Shown here: one piece after another, positions 25,125-33,723 of the stretch | Layout: every line of letters starts with the position of its first letter | Numbering within the stretch: position 1 is the stretch's first letter | Origin: Bacillus sp. OV322 | Lineage (GTDB): Bacteria > Bacillota > Bacilli > Bacillales > DSM-1321 | Assembly: GCF_900112495.1 (NCBI RefSeq) | Contig: NZ_FOMA01000003.1 | Span: 1-64,000 of the forward strand | Direction: 5' to 3' | DNA length: 64,000 bases | Translations under genes and position numbers: made by a program | The notes under the pieces: model-generated | Databases searched by the model: none | What the model saw: the letters and a program-made list of their open reading frames with translations, nothing else | Told to the model about the DNA's origin: nothing

Positions 25125-25955
25125 GTGAGCGGGATTGAAACCTTCGCAATATTTTTAATTCGAAATGCTGATTCAATAAGCAGAGAAATCGTTGAATATA
25201 ATTTAGGAAAATTAGAAATAGAGCTTCCCTATGAAATTGTCGAAAAGTCAATAACCAATAACCGTGAATTTTTGGAGTTCCTTGGGAGTTCGTTACATTT
25301 ATCGGATGAATCAGTGACTGAGATGTTTCTTCAATGGCACAAAAAACATCTGGAAAAATCTCGAGCAGAATCCCATCAGTTTAGTTTCGAAGACATCTCC
25401 AGCCTTATAAAGCCATATGCGGAAACTAAGCTCCAGCTAATAAATATGCTTGCCAAAACAACCATCAAGCAAGGCCTGTCTACAGATGAGGTAGTTTTTG
25501 TAAATAACCGAACAGGTTACCTGCTCGATTTAAGTATTACTCAATCTATCCTTGAACGAGAACGGTTAGCAGATGAAATGAATGTAAAAAATCAAAAGGT
25601 AATAACTGAGTTATCATCACCAATCGTGCCCATACAAAATGGAATAGCGATTCTCCCGTTAATTGGAGAATTTGATTTAATTAGAAGTGAGCATATTATG
25701 GATAAGGTTATACCAAAAATCAGTAACCTGAAAATTGAGTGTCTTATCATTGATTTCTCTGGACTGGTTACGATTGATAATGAGGTGGCCGGCAGAATTT
25801 TTACCATAAATAAGGTTTTAAAATTATTAGGGGTAAAAACCATATTTACAGGTATACGATCTGATTTAGCAACAATGAGTATCGCCGCAGGAATTGATTT
25901 TACAGATTTAGAAACGTTCAGCACCGTAAAGCAAGCCATCCTCAGCATAAGTTAG
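25125..25955 (+). CDS. RsbR-like STAS-domain protein, second copy
   Basis: 276 aa from GTG 25125. The helical N-terminal half (ISREIVEYNLGKLEIEL, FLEFLGSSLHLSDESVTEM) is followed by a linker helix and the STAS domain (VPIQNGIAILPLIGEFDLIR; IIDFSGLVTIDNEVAGRIF). In RsbRA the segment after DxSG contains a Thr phosphorylated by RsbT (IDT); here it reads IDN, so this site looks lost. It resembles the gene at 20886-21698 in layout but is clearly diverged, not a recent duplicate. A role in the stressosome is inferred. Confidence 0.84.
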   Translation: MSGIETFAIFLIRNADSISREIVEYNLGKLEIELPYEIVEKSITNNREFLEFLGSSLHLSDESVTEMFLQWHKKHLEKSRAESHQFSFEDISSLIKPYAETKLQLINMLAKTTIKQGLSTDEVVFVNNRTGYLLDLSITQSILERERLADEMNVKNQKVITELSSPIVPIQNGIAILPLIGEFDLIRSEHIMDKVIPKISNLKIECLIIDFSGLVTIDNEVAGRIFTINKVLKLLGVKTIFTGIRSDLATMSIAAGIDFTDLETFSTVKQAILSIS

Positions 25956-26069
25956 CACAGCAAAAGGAAGCTTCATATTTCATTAAAATTTGAGTTAATT
26001 AATCTTTTGGCTGCCATTTTCGGGCGGCTTTATTTATTTCCGCTAGTGAAATTGCTTGTTATGGCATTC

Positions 26070-26190
26070 GCTCGAATCAATCGGAAACTGGCTCTAATGA
26101 AGCAGAAATTCGCTCTAATCAAGGTGTATTTGGCTCGAATCAGGCTGGAATTCGAATGAATTTTCCATTTTTATGGAAAATATCAGGCTC
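26070..26190. repeat. 21-bp-period array, GCTCGAAT family, locus 1
   Basis: GCTCGAAT/GCTCTAAT units start at 26070, 26091, 26112 and 26133, exactly 21 bp apart. A degenerate unit (ATTCGAAT) and the hairpin TTTTCCATTTTTATGGAAAA follow. The rest of the 403-nt gap 25956-26358 has no gene; a promoter for the DedA-like gene is expected near 26280-26340. Confidence 0.75.
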
Positions 26191-26358
26191 GTCGTTTAGA
26201 TTTTTAGGGGTGTTACTAAATTATTATCCTCACTGGGTGATTTGCCAGCTTTAAAACAATAATTCTTCTTCATTTTAATCTTCTCTTAATTCTTTTTATG
26301 CCGGCAATGAGGTATCATTAAGTAGTGCTACGCTCTTTATCAGGAGGTAAATAAATTA

Positions 26359-27654
26359 GTGGACCAAATTATACATTTATTAAATGAATATGGATATATC
26401 GTATTATTTTTATCATTAATGCTTGAGCTGATTATTGTCCCGATACCTAATGAAGCAATAATGAGCTATGTGGGTGTGCTTTGCTATCAGGGAAAGATGA
26501 ATTTGTTTCTGTCTGTCTTATCAGCCGGATTGGGCGGTGTGGCAGGGGTGACGGTTTCCTATTGGATCGGCTATAAGCTTGGCGAGCCCTTTTTCCGCAG
26601 ATTCGGCCGATTTATCCACATGGGGCCGGAGAAAATAGAGAAGATGTCCGTCTGGTACGGGAAATATGGGAAGGTGCTCTTGCTCATTTCTTATTTCATT
26701 CCGGGTGTAAGGCATATCGCCAGCATTATTTCCGGGATTATCAAGCTTCCATTCCGGACTTTCGCCATCTTTTCATATATTGGTGTCTTTTTATGGACAG
26801 GAACCTTTATTTGGCTCGGAGATTTGATGGGGCCGAAGTGGGATCAGTTTGAAGGAGAAATTAAAAAGTGGCTCGTCCTTGCAGCCATTCTTATTGGTAC
26901 CATTGGCTTATGTTATTTTGTCATAAAAACAAACAAAGAATATATTAAAGAAGCCATAATCCTTATTTTTGAAAATGTATTTCAGCGTTTCCATAGTTTC
27001 CGCAAAATAAAAATTATTATTTTAGGTGTTTCCCTGCTGTTTGTTTCGTTTATTACCTTGATGGTTCTTTATATAAAAAGCGTTATTTCAAATGAGTTTG
27101 TCCAATTTAATGAAGTGGTAAAGACGGTTCTCAATTCATTGTTTAATGTTCACTGGAACGGTCTGATGCATCTGCTGCAGCATCTTTCTTCCTGGCCGGT
27201 TCTTGGAGTGCTTTCTTTATTTACACTGGCAGCGATCTTTTTTAACAGGAAAAATATATGGCTTGAATGCATCTTTTATGCTTCGGCAGTGATCGGTACC
27301 TACCTGTTTTCCATTGGTGTTCGCTGGCTGTTTCATTTCTTGCTTGGTGCAAAAAGCATTAGCGAGAATTTTGCTGATGAAAAGTCCATGCTGTTCATGA
27401 CGGTGTATGGTCTGCTATGGTTTATGCTGATCCGCCATAAGTCGCGGTTTTTATCAGCAGCATTCCTGTTCGTCTTCTTTATTTTCTGTCTGGCAGCCTA
27501 TTCAGTCAGTTCCATTTATCTTCATCAGTCACTTCCGAGCGACATTCTTGCCTGTTACGTTTTCAGTGCTGTACTGGTCAGTGGAGCCATTTTATCTATG
27601 GAAATGTTCCGTTTCTTAAACTTGATAAAAGAAAGTATCCGAAAAATCGATTAA
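26359..27654 (+). CDS. DedA-family membrane protein fused to a degenerate PAP2-like domain
   Basis: 431 aa from GTG 26359 (GGAGGT upstream). Residues 1-195 are a DedA/VTT domain: the re-entrant motif IIVPIPNEAIMSYVG, then YWIGYKLGEPFFRRFGR and the conserved ISYFIPGVRHIASIISGI. Residues ~215-420 form a second multi-helix half in which VSSIYLHQSLPSDILACYVF recalls the SR-x6-H-x3-D end motif of PAP2 phosphatases. The catalytic Arg and His positions do not match, and the KX6RP and PSGH motifs are not visible. DedA proteins act as undecaprenyl-phosphate or phospholipid flippases. The tail may be structural or an inactivated phosphatase. Confidence 0.85.
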   Translation: MDQIIHLLNEYGYIVLFLSLMLELIIVPIPNEAIMSYVGVLCYQGKMNLFLSVLSAGLGGVAGVTVSYWIGYKLGEPFFRRFGRFIHMGPEKIEKMSVWYGKYGKVLLLISYFIPGVRHIASIISGIIKLPFRTFAIFSYIGVFLWTGTFIWLGDLMGPKWDQFEGEIKKWLVLAAILIGTIGLCYFVIKTNKEYIKEAIILIFENVFQRFHSFRKIKIIILGVSLLFVSFITLMVLYIKSVISNEFVQFNEVVKTVLNSLFNVHWNGLMHLLQHLSSWPVLGVLSLFTLAAIFFNRKNIWLECIFYASAVIGTYLFSIGVRWLFHFLLGAKSISENFADEKSMLFMTVYGLLWFMLIRHKSRFLSAAFLFVFFIFCLAAYSVSSIYLHQSLPSDILACYVFSAVLVSGAILSMEMFRFLNLIKESIRKID

Positions 27655-27662
27655 GCGCACCT

Positions 27663-27701
27663 AAGGGCAGTTTCTCCTATAAAGAGAGCTGGCCTTTTTT
27701 T
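27663..27701 (+). terminator. Terminator of the DedA-like gene
   Basis: AAGGGCAGTTTCTC pairs with GAGAGCTGGCCTT around a 7-nt loop and is followed by T7. Confidence 0.8.
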
Positions 27702-27785
27702 GCTGCAGCCGACAAACTCTTTCTTACTGCCATTTATAATAATGTGTTCCAAATAGCCGAATAAAATTTATATGAATCATGAGCA

Positions 27786-28025
27786 TCAGAAATAAGCACC
27801 GTCGATTTGTTCGGTTAGAATTCTGCCTGAACCAACACGCTTTGAAGGAGTTGTTTTATTCCGGTCTCTTGCGATCAATACACAGACTTGTTTCGGGGAT
27901 AAACTTGCACGATTAACACCGAAATTTGCATGACTCCGTAATTAGCGTACCGAATATCCATGCGAAGCACTGAAAAAGACAGCTGATATCACAGGCATCC
28001 CGGGTTACCTCCGTCTGGTCAAAGT
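27786..28025 (-). pseudogene. Remnant of an IS1595-type transposase
   Basis: On the minus strand a frame without a start reads NFGVNRASLSPKQVCVLIAR, followed by DRNK and RVGSGRILTEQIDG, then stops. KxVCVLxAxDR is a hallmark of the DDE region of IS1595-family transposases. Upstream sequence to ~28025 has stops in all frames. No inverted repeats of the element were found. It is a decayed insertion sequence next to the 28032 gene. Confidence 0.5.
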
Positions 28026-28031
28026 AAATTA

Positions 28032-28478
28032 TTAAAAATAGAGTAAAATGCGGCGGATGATAAACCCGCTTAAAATACCGGGTATAAGAAATAACATAGG
28101 AAGCCATACCGGGCCGAGCAGCACACCAAATATTTCTAATTTAGAGGAATAAAAAAGCCCAAGCGTGACGAAATAGGCTGAAAAGACAAATGGCAGGGAA
28201 GCCCATGGTTTGTTTCCGCCTCCAGCATCCCGGTAGGCATCCCACATGGAAAAAAAGTATAAGCAAGGGTAAAACATCAGCCATTGATGGTTTGTCACTT
28301 GAATGGCTTTTTGAATTTCGCCCTGAAAGCTGTATATAATAGCTAAGTTAAAGTTGGCCTGCACATTAATTAGAACCTCGATGCCAATAAATATGAATCC
28401 TTTTATTAATTTGCCATTCAGTATTTGTCCAAAACCGGGAAATGCTGCACTCCAAAAAATCGTCTCTTTAGCGTCCAC
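28032..28478 (-). CDS. Small polytopic membrane protein, unknown
   Basis: 148 aa from GTG 28478 (AAAGGA upstream). Four hydrophobic stretches (AFPGFGQILNGKLIKGFIFI, WLMFYPCLYFFSMW, FVFSAYFVTLGLFY, WLPMLFLIPGILSGFIIRRI). The opening PGFGQILNGKLIKG resembles the TM2/DUF5683 glycine motif. Its start lies inside a 42-aa ORF upstream, so translation is probably coupled. It may belong to the ger-ytpB transcript. Confidence 0.7.
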   Translation of the reverse strand: MDAKETIFWSAAFPGFGQILNGKLIKGFIFIGIEVLINVQANFNLAIIYSFQGEIQKAIQVTNHQWLMFYPCLYFFSMWDAYRDAGGGNKPWASLPFVFSAYFVTLGLFYSSKLEIFGVLLGPVWLPMLFLIPGILSGFIIRRILLYF

Positions 28479-28596
28479 ATTTTTTTAATCCTTTATTGAT
28501 AGCGAAATCCGCGGAATGTGCTTTACTTACATCCATGCAGGCGGCATAGGAACTCCATAGAATACTTTGGATACTTCCTTTATGATGATTTTCCAT
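28468..28596 (-). CDS. 42-aa ORF coupled to the following membrane protein gene
   Basis: ATG 28596 is preceded by an excellent AGGAGGT site. The product runs MENHHKGSIQSILWSSYAAC, then MDVSKAHSADFAINKG and a KKCGR end. Its stop overlaps the downstream GTG by 11 nt, so it is either a small protein or a translated leader. I recognise no family. It lies 58 nt after ytpB. Confidence 0.55.
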   Translation of the reverse strand: MENHHKGSIQSILWSSYAACMDVSKAHSADFAINKGLKKCGR

Positions 28597-28654
28597 TGTA
28601 TTAACCTCCTGATTATCTTCAATTATAATTTTCCCATATAGTAAATATACTTAT

Positions 28655-29719
28655 TCATGACCTTGCACTCAGCATATTGTAAACCCTGGCCATTCCATAA
28701 AAGAAATATGCTTGCCTGCCTCCCAGTTTAATGACCTTTCTTGCAAGCCGGCGGACATTTTTTTGAGACTTGATTTTACTGTCAGATAGATATAAGCCAA
28801 GCAGGCCCTTAAGGATAAGCTGGTGGAAGCCTTTATCTGGTATATTTGCCGCCGTATCCAGTGACTTAGAGAAAAAGCTTGCAAAAGAGGCCATTAACTC
28901 TTCATCATCCCGATAATAGCTGCAAAAATTCAAATCTCCCTCCTTATGGTCTTCTTCCTGATCAATAAAATAATCCAGTAATATATGAAGGCCCTGAATG
29001 TATGGAAAATAGCCATTGAATATGGAAATGGCTTTTTCTTCATTAAAGTCTTTCTGGGTGCTGTATGCACAAAGACAAAATATGCCTAGGGTAGATCCGG
29101 CACAGGCGGAAAATTCATACCAGGCAAGGGAAGGGAAGTCAGAAATCCTGGTTCTGGCCCAGTCCATCAGGCGCGTCGCTCTTTCATCTACAGTAACATG
29201 CTTATGTACCTGCAGCTCGCAATAATAGGAATTTAGTGCCTCCATGTATGGCAGGATGATGGTGTGATGCCGGATGCCGCGCAGTACTGACTGGCAGACA
29301 TCCACTAACTCATGCAGGTATCCGCCATCATCTTTTTCGTTTCTGAACCGATAATAATCTGTCTTTCCCAGTGCAGGGTCAATTGAGTGCTTCATGGCTT
29401 CATGCAAGGCAGAAAAATCTTCTGGATTTAAAGAGGTGCCCCTGTCGCACAGGTTGTCGAGATAGTCACTCATTGTTTGGTACCCTACGATAAACTTGAT
29501 GGTTTCTGCCCGGTTCCATTTATTATCTGCAAGCAGGGCAAAAATAGCTCCTCCCTGACAGTGAAAAGCTTTGCTTCCTATGCTTGATAATGCCTGTTTT
29601 TTAAGCACAGGATCTGGAATCTGTTCCGCTCTTTTTCTCCAGTGGGCAAGCTCCTTGTCAACGAAAGGAAAGACTTTATAGAAAATGTCCATCATTAAAG
29701 CAATAGAATTCAAATACAT
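28655..29719 (-). CDS. ytpB: Tetraprenyl-beta-curcumene synthase YtpB (DUF2600)
   Basis: 354 aa from ATG 29719 (GGAGAGG upstream). An all-helical class I-type terpene synthase of the DUF2600 family: the FHCQGGAIFALL and QTMSDYLDNLCDRGTS segment carries the Asp-rich D-x-x-x-D metal site, and ILLDYFIDQEEDHKEGDLNF is the second Asp-rich region. In Bacillus YtpB cyclises tetraprenyl diphosphate to beta-curcumene, giving spore sesquarterpenes. Here it lies 19 nt after the gerC-type gene on the same strand, so it probably shares the germination operon transcript, an unusual but sensible sporulation context. Confidence 0.9.
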   Translation of the reverse strand: MYLNSIALMMDIFYKVFPFVDKELAHWRKRAEQIPDPVLKKQALSSIGSKAFHCQGGAIFALLADNKWNRAETIKFIVGYQTMSDYLDNLCDRGTSLNPEDFSALHEAMKHSIDPALGKTDYYRFRNEKDDGGYLHELVDVCQSVLRGIRHHTIILPYMEALNSYYCELQVHKHVTVDERATRLMDWARTRISDFPSLAWYEFSACAGSTLGIFCLCAYSTQKDFNEEKAISIFNGYFPYIQGLHILLDYFIDQEEDHKEGDLNFCSYYRDDEELMASFASFFSKSLDTAANIPDKGFHQLILKGLLGLYLSDSKIKSQKNVRRLARKVIKLGGRQAYFFYGMARVYNMLSARS

Positions 29720-29738
29720 AACCTCTCCTTCCGCTTGT

Positions 29739-30827
29739 TTAATCAACAATTCCTGATTGGCTCAGTTCGACATCCATTTTTACCGTAATATCCATTTTGG
29801 GGTATTTTTCCTTCCACTCTTTAAAGTCGAAATGGCGAGTTTTACTTCTCATTTTTTCGCCAAGGCCTAATGGATCTACTTGCAATTTCTGGAACTTCTT
29901 TATCATTTTATTTAATTTTTTGGTAGAATCCTCACTGAAATCTTTTTCCACTGCATGAAGAGCATTAGGGTCAGTGAAGGTGACACGACCGGCATCGGTT
30001 ATTCTTCCTTTCATGGATATATGAACCACTGCTCTTGAAAAATCGCCCTTTGTCATTTGGTATTTCACCTTTGAGTTAAGATTTTCGATGGTTAAAAAAG
30101 TACCGCTTTTTAACTTGATTTCATGCAGCCCGTTCTCGAAATTTTCATACATTGTTTTAAAAAGAAACGATTCTTCTTCCGAAACGGATCCTGCATATTT
30201 ATCTTGTTTAAAAAGAGCGACTCCCTTAATTCTGATTTTATTTTGATAGTTATCCAGCAGCGGCATGATTGGATCTTGGCCTACTTCTTTGTAAGTATTC
30301 AAAAATGAATGCAAATTTGTTTTAGGAAGATTTAAGTTCATGTTGGAATTAAAAAGATCAGAAAGATACCGGGAAGGGGTTTCTGATACCGTATAATTTT
30401 TTTTGAGCATCTTTTCAACAGATCCGTCAACAACACCCAGATAAATATTCCTCCCGATTTCAGGATCCCTGCTGAGCGTTTTAATATAGTAGCCTATTCC
30501 GTGCTCTGCGAGTTCTTTATTATATAAAACCACATCCGCTCTTCCAATCATGAGCGTTTTAGGGGATTCCGTCTGAATGATTTGGCGGATATTTTTGCTT
30601 GTATGTCCTTTTGCCGTTAAATAGCTGTTTTTTGGCGGGGCTGTTTCTTCATTTGAACTGATCGGTGTGACAGCAGTGCCTTTTACATACATATCATCAA
30701 TATAATCATATCCAAATGCGGTGATAAGCTGGATATCCTCAAGAATACGGGGCTTTATGCTGTAGCCGGCGACCAATAGTATGGTAAAGATGGTCCACCA
30801 TATAATTTGAAGCGGGTTGTTATTCAT
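29739..30827 (-). CDS. Ger(x)C-family germinant receptor subunit C, lipobox cysteine missing
   Basis: 362 aa, ATG start overlapping the end of the B subunit gene by 8 nt. The GerAC fold is present in order: signal-like N-terminus (WWTIFTILLVAGY), EDIQLITAFGYDYID, the central KGVALFKQDKYAGSVSEEE and the C-terminal VDPLGLGEKMRSK. C subunits are normally lipoproteins with LLxGC; here the position after G is Tyr (TAC instead of TGC), so diacylglyceryl attachment is impossible and the protein would stay anchored by its uncleaved helix or be non-functional. Confidence 0.92.
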   Translation of the reverse strand: MNNNPLQIIWWTIFTILLVAGYSIKPRILEDIQLITAFGYDYIDDMYVKGTAVTPISSNEETAPPKNSYLTAKGHTSKNIRQIIQTESPKTLMIGRADVVLYNKELAEHGIGYYIKTLSRDPEIGRNIYLGVVDGSVEKMLKKNYTVSETPSRYLSDLFNSNMNLNLPKTNLHSFLNTYKEVGQDPIMPLLDNYQNKIRIKGVALFKQDKYAGSVSEEESFLFKTMYENFENGLHEIKLKSGTFLTIENLNSKVKYQMTKGDFSRAVVHISMKGRITDAGRVTFTDPNALHAVEKDFSEDSTKKLNKMIKKFQKLQVDPLGLGEKMRSKTRHFDFKEWKEKYPKMDITVKMDVELSQSGIVD

Positions 30828-31905
30828 TTTTTTTACCTGCCTTCAATCGTATAAGTTGAAAAGCATAAAGAAATGGAATGTAAAAGTAGATCAATATAAA
30901 GCCTGCTTTCCCCGTGTATGTATTTAGCAGATCGATTTCAACACGGTTTGAAAACAATACGCAGCTAATGAATGTAATAATTAATAACAGGATCAATCCC
31001 TTTTTTTGCTTTAAGTGAATAACCTTCTTCAAGCCCCAGCTGGCTGACCACATAAGAAGACACAGGTTTGGAATGATGACAAAAAGCCAAACCACAATGC
31101 CTGTATATTCGAATCTTTCAATAAACGGCAAGTTTACGATTTTCCACAAAGTCAAAGTGGCCCAAATGGTATCTTTCAGCTGGCTTTGGCTAAAGTACAG
31201 GAACGAAACAACTGCAGTGAGAAAATAGAGGAATATGCTGAAAAGGACGCCAAGATGTGACCATTTTTGCGACTTTTCTGCTTGTTTAATAAATGGATAA
31301 AAAAAGAATAGCGTTTCAAAGCCCAAAAAATTGAGAGTCATGGTTTTAGCGCCTAATAAAATTTCTCCAACAGAATGATCCATAATGGGAAATATCCTTG
31401 TAATGTGTCCTTCCTGAAGGGGAAACCAATTCATGAAGATGACGGGAATTCCGTAAAGGACACTTAAAAACGCAATGCCTGTCACGACTCTGAACCCCTT
31501 TATGACGAATACATAGGTGATGGTCAATAAAATCATAATCATATACCAGGTATGGAGCTGAGGGAATATCCAGATTTGAATGACCTCAACATATGTGCGG
31601 GAGATGGTGACCATCAAAGCCAACAAATAGACAATGAAAACGAGTGAGAAAAAATTCCCGATTACTTTGCCAAAGAGCTGTTTATGTATGACGGTTATAT
31701 CACTTTTACCCTTATTCAGTATTTTATACGACATCCATATAATGAGGTTGATGGAAAATCCGGAGATGAGTATGGATATCCATGCATCGTGGCCTGCATC
31801 CTTCGCTATATAGCGCTCAAATCCAAGAATGGCCACGCCTATTTGTGCGGTGTGTATCAAATAAAAGGTGAAAAACGGCGAGACTTGGCGGTTTTCTTTT
31901 ACCAT
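30820..31905 (-). CDS. GerB-family germinant receptor permease subunit
   Basis: 361-aa spore permease of the APC-like superfamily, with about ten transmembrane helices starting at SPFFTFYLIHTAQIGVAIL. Characteristic segments include YVEVIQIWIFPQLHTW and FLGFETLFFFYPFI. B subunits form the ligand-binding pocket of spore germinant receptors in the inner spore membrane. It is the middle gene of the A-B-C operon, 21 nt after the A gene and overlapping the C gene. The germinant cannot be predicted. Confidence 0.93.
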   Translation of the reverse strand: MVKENRQVSPFFTFYLIHTAQIGVAILGFERYIAKDAGHDAWISILISGFSINLIIWMSYKILNKGKSDITVIHKQLFGKVIGNFFSLVFIVYLLALMVTISRTYVEVIQIWIFPQLHTWYMIMILLTITYVFVIKGFRVVTGIAFLSVLYGIPVIFMNWFPLQEGHITRIFPIMDHSVGEILLGAKTMTLNFLGFETLFFFYPFIKQAEKSQKWSHLGVLFSIFLYFLTAVVSFLYFSQSQLKDTIWATLTLWKIVNLPFIERFEYTGIVVWLFVIIPNLCLLMWSASWGLKKVIHLKQKKGLILLLIITFISCVLFSNRVEIDLLNTYTGKAGFILIYFYIPFLYAFQLIRLKAGKKNE

Positions 31906-31926
31906 GATTTATCCTACCTCTGCAGA

Positions 31927-33444
31927 TTATTCTTCAATATCCGGATTTTTTTTCTTCTTCTTGGCTTTGTCTTTAAATCTGACTGGATTTTGGGATCTTA
32001 CTTGCATAGGGCGTAATCTCTGGTGAGAAAATGGCAGCCTGAATAGGGCATCCTTTAAATCATGTATCCTGAGCGGGTAGATAGGTGCGATATATGGCCT
32101 TCCAAGCGAAGTAAGGCCAAGCAAATGCGCCAAAACAAAAGCGAAGCATACAGAAATGCCAAGAAGTCCTAGAAACTGGGCGAATAGAATAAAAGGAAAA
32201 CGAATCAAACGGATGGTATTGCTCATCTGATAGACTGGGGTGGTAAAGGATGAAAGAGCAGCCAATGCCACAACAATCAAGAGCACATTGCTTGTCAGCC
32301 CTGCATCAACAGCTGCAGTTCCAATAACGATACCGCCAACGATACCGATTGTCTGTCCTACCTTTGTAGGCAGCCGTGCGCCAGCTTCCCGCAGAAGCTC
32401 GATCGTCAGTTCTAAAATAATCGCTTCCATTACCGGCGGAAACGGAATACCGCTTCTTGATGCAACAAGTTTATTTAATAAATCCTGCGGAATCAATTCA
32501 TAATGATAGGTCAAAATCGCCACATACAGCGGAGTGGATAAAACGGAAAACATAACCGAAAACAAACGGATCAAACGAAAAGCTGATGCAATATGCCAAG
32601 TCAGGAAGTAATCCTCAAAAGCAGAGAAAAACTCTACAAGCGTCGTTGGCCCGGTTAAAACAGATGGAGAGCCATCTGTCAAAATGGCAATTTTACCTTC
32701 AGCCAAAACACTTGCTGTCCGGTCAGGGCGTTCTGTATCAATCAGCTGAGGAAATGGCGAATTTCTGTTATCAGAAATCATCTGCGTAACAAAGGATGCA
32801 TCCACGATTTCGTCATATTCTATATTTTTTATTCTTTGAATGACGGTATTTACGTTTTCTTCATTGGCCACTCCGTCAATATAAGCCACACAAATTCTCG
32901 TTTTGGACAAATTCCCTACAATGATTTCTACAAAGGTTAATTCAGGAATAGGCAGCCTTTTGCGGATTCTGTTTATATTAATATCCAGGGATTCCACAAA
33001 AGCTTCTTTAGGCCCTATTACGCTGTACTCCTGCTCTGGAATGGAAATGGCCCGTTTTTCTTCTGTCAGCGCATTCACCAGCATGACAGTGGTATCATCT
33101 TCATGCAGCTGAATAATGATAAAACCGGCGAACAACTTTTTCTGGATCTCGGAAACTTCATTTGTAACCATGATATTCTCAAACGGCAGAGTGTTTTTCA
33201 GCTCTTCATATGTCTTAAATTTCTTATCCTGAAGATACAAAAAGATATCCCGGTGCAAAATTTCAGGAGAGACGAGAGTCTTAAAATAAGAAATACACAA
33301 AAAATTATGCTTATTCTGCTGAAACCTCATGAAATCCGCTGATTTCCGGCATGTATCAAGAAGATCCTTCAGTGAATGATAGTGTGTATCCAGCTGGCCG
33401 CCGGGTGAATTCTTTTTATCTGATTTCTGCCACCAGGTTTTCAT
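31927..33444 (-). CDS. GerA-family germinant receptor subunit A
   Basis: 505 aa from ATG 33444 (GGAGAGG upstream). The N-terminal soluble domain (to about 250) contains FAGFIIIQLHEDDTTVMLVN and the family segment RICVAYIDGVANEENVN. The membrane region has the signature SRSGIPFPPVMEAIILEL, followed by GIVGGIVIGTAAVDAGL and SFTTPVYQMSNTIRLIRFP, typical of GerAA. A short basic tail (KDKAKKKKKNPDIEE) follows. It oligomerises into the ion-conducting part of the receptor. First gene of the operon; a forespore promoter is expected upstream but no clear SigG boxes were resolved. Confidence 0.95.
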   Translation of the reverse strand: MKTWWQKSDKKNSPGGQLDTHYHSLKDLLDTCRKSADFMRFQQNKHNFLCISYFKTLVSPEILHRDIFLYLQDKKFKTYEELKNTLPFENIMVTNEVSEIQKKLFAGFIIIQLHEDDTTVMLVNALTEEKRAISIPEQEYSVIGPKEAFVESLDININRIRKRLPIPELTFVEIIVGNLSKTRICVAYIDGVANEENVNTVIQRIKNIEYDEIVDASFVTQMISDNRNSPFPQLIDTERPDRTASVLAEGKIAILTDGSPSVLTGPTTLVEFFSAFEDYFLTWHIASAFRLIRLFSVMFSVLSTPLYVAILTYHYELIPQDLLNKLVASRSGIPFPPVMEAIILELTIELLREAGARLPTKVGQTIGIVGGIVIGTAAVDAGLTSNVLLIVVALAALSSFTTPVYQMSNTIRLIRFPFILFAQFLGLLGISVCFAFVLAHLLGLTSLGRPYIAPIYPLRIHDLKDALFRLPFSHQRLRPMQVRSQNPVRFKDKAKKKKKNPDIEE

Positions 33445-33577
33445 GTATTTCCTCTCCTTTCCCGCATCTTTGGAATATCTGTACACTTCAATATTTTTCT
33501 ACAACAGCCGGTAATTATTCCTAGATGTTTTGTAAATGTACATGGTTATAGCAGAAGCTGTCCCTGAAAAGGGGAGT

Positions 33578-33723
33578 TGCATGATTTATGTGAAAAGCTG
33601 CATGAATATCGCCGAAAGTTGCATGATTCTTCGAAAAGCTGCACGATTATGGAAGAAAGTCGCATGATTATAGAAGAAAGCTGCATGATTATAGAAGAAA
33701 GCTGCATGATTATCTTGAAAACC
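33578..33723. repeat. 21-bp-period array, TGCATGATT family, locus 1
   Basis: Seven units TGCATGATT (variants CGCATGATT, TGCACGATT, TGCATGAAT) start at 33578, 33599, 33620, 33640, 33661, 33682 and 33703, one step of 20 and the rest 21 bp. A GAAAG-type stretch precedes most units. It occupies the gap between the divergent gerA-type and esterase genes. The 20-bp step breaks any reading frame. Confidence 0.8.
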
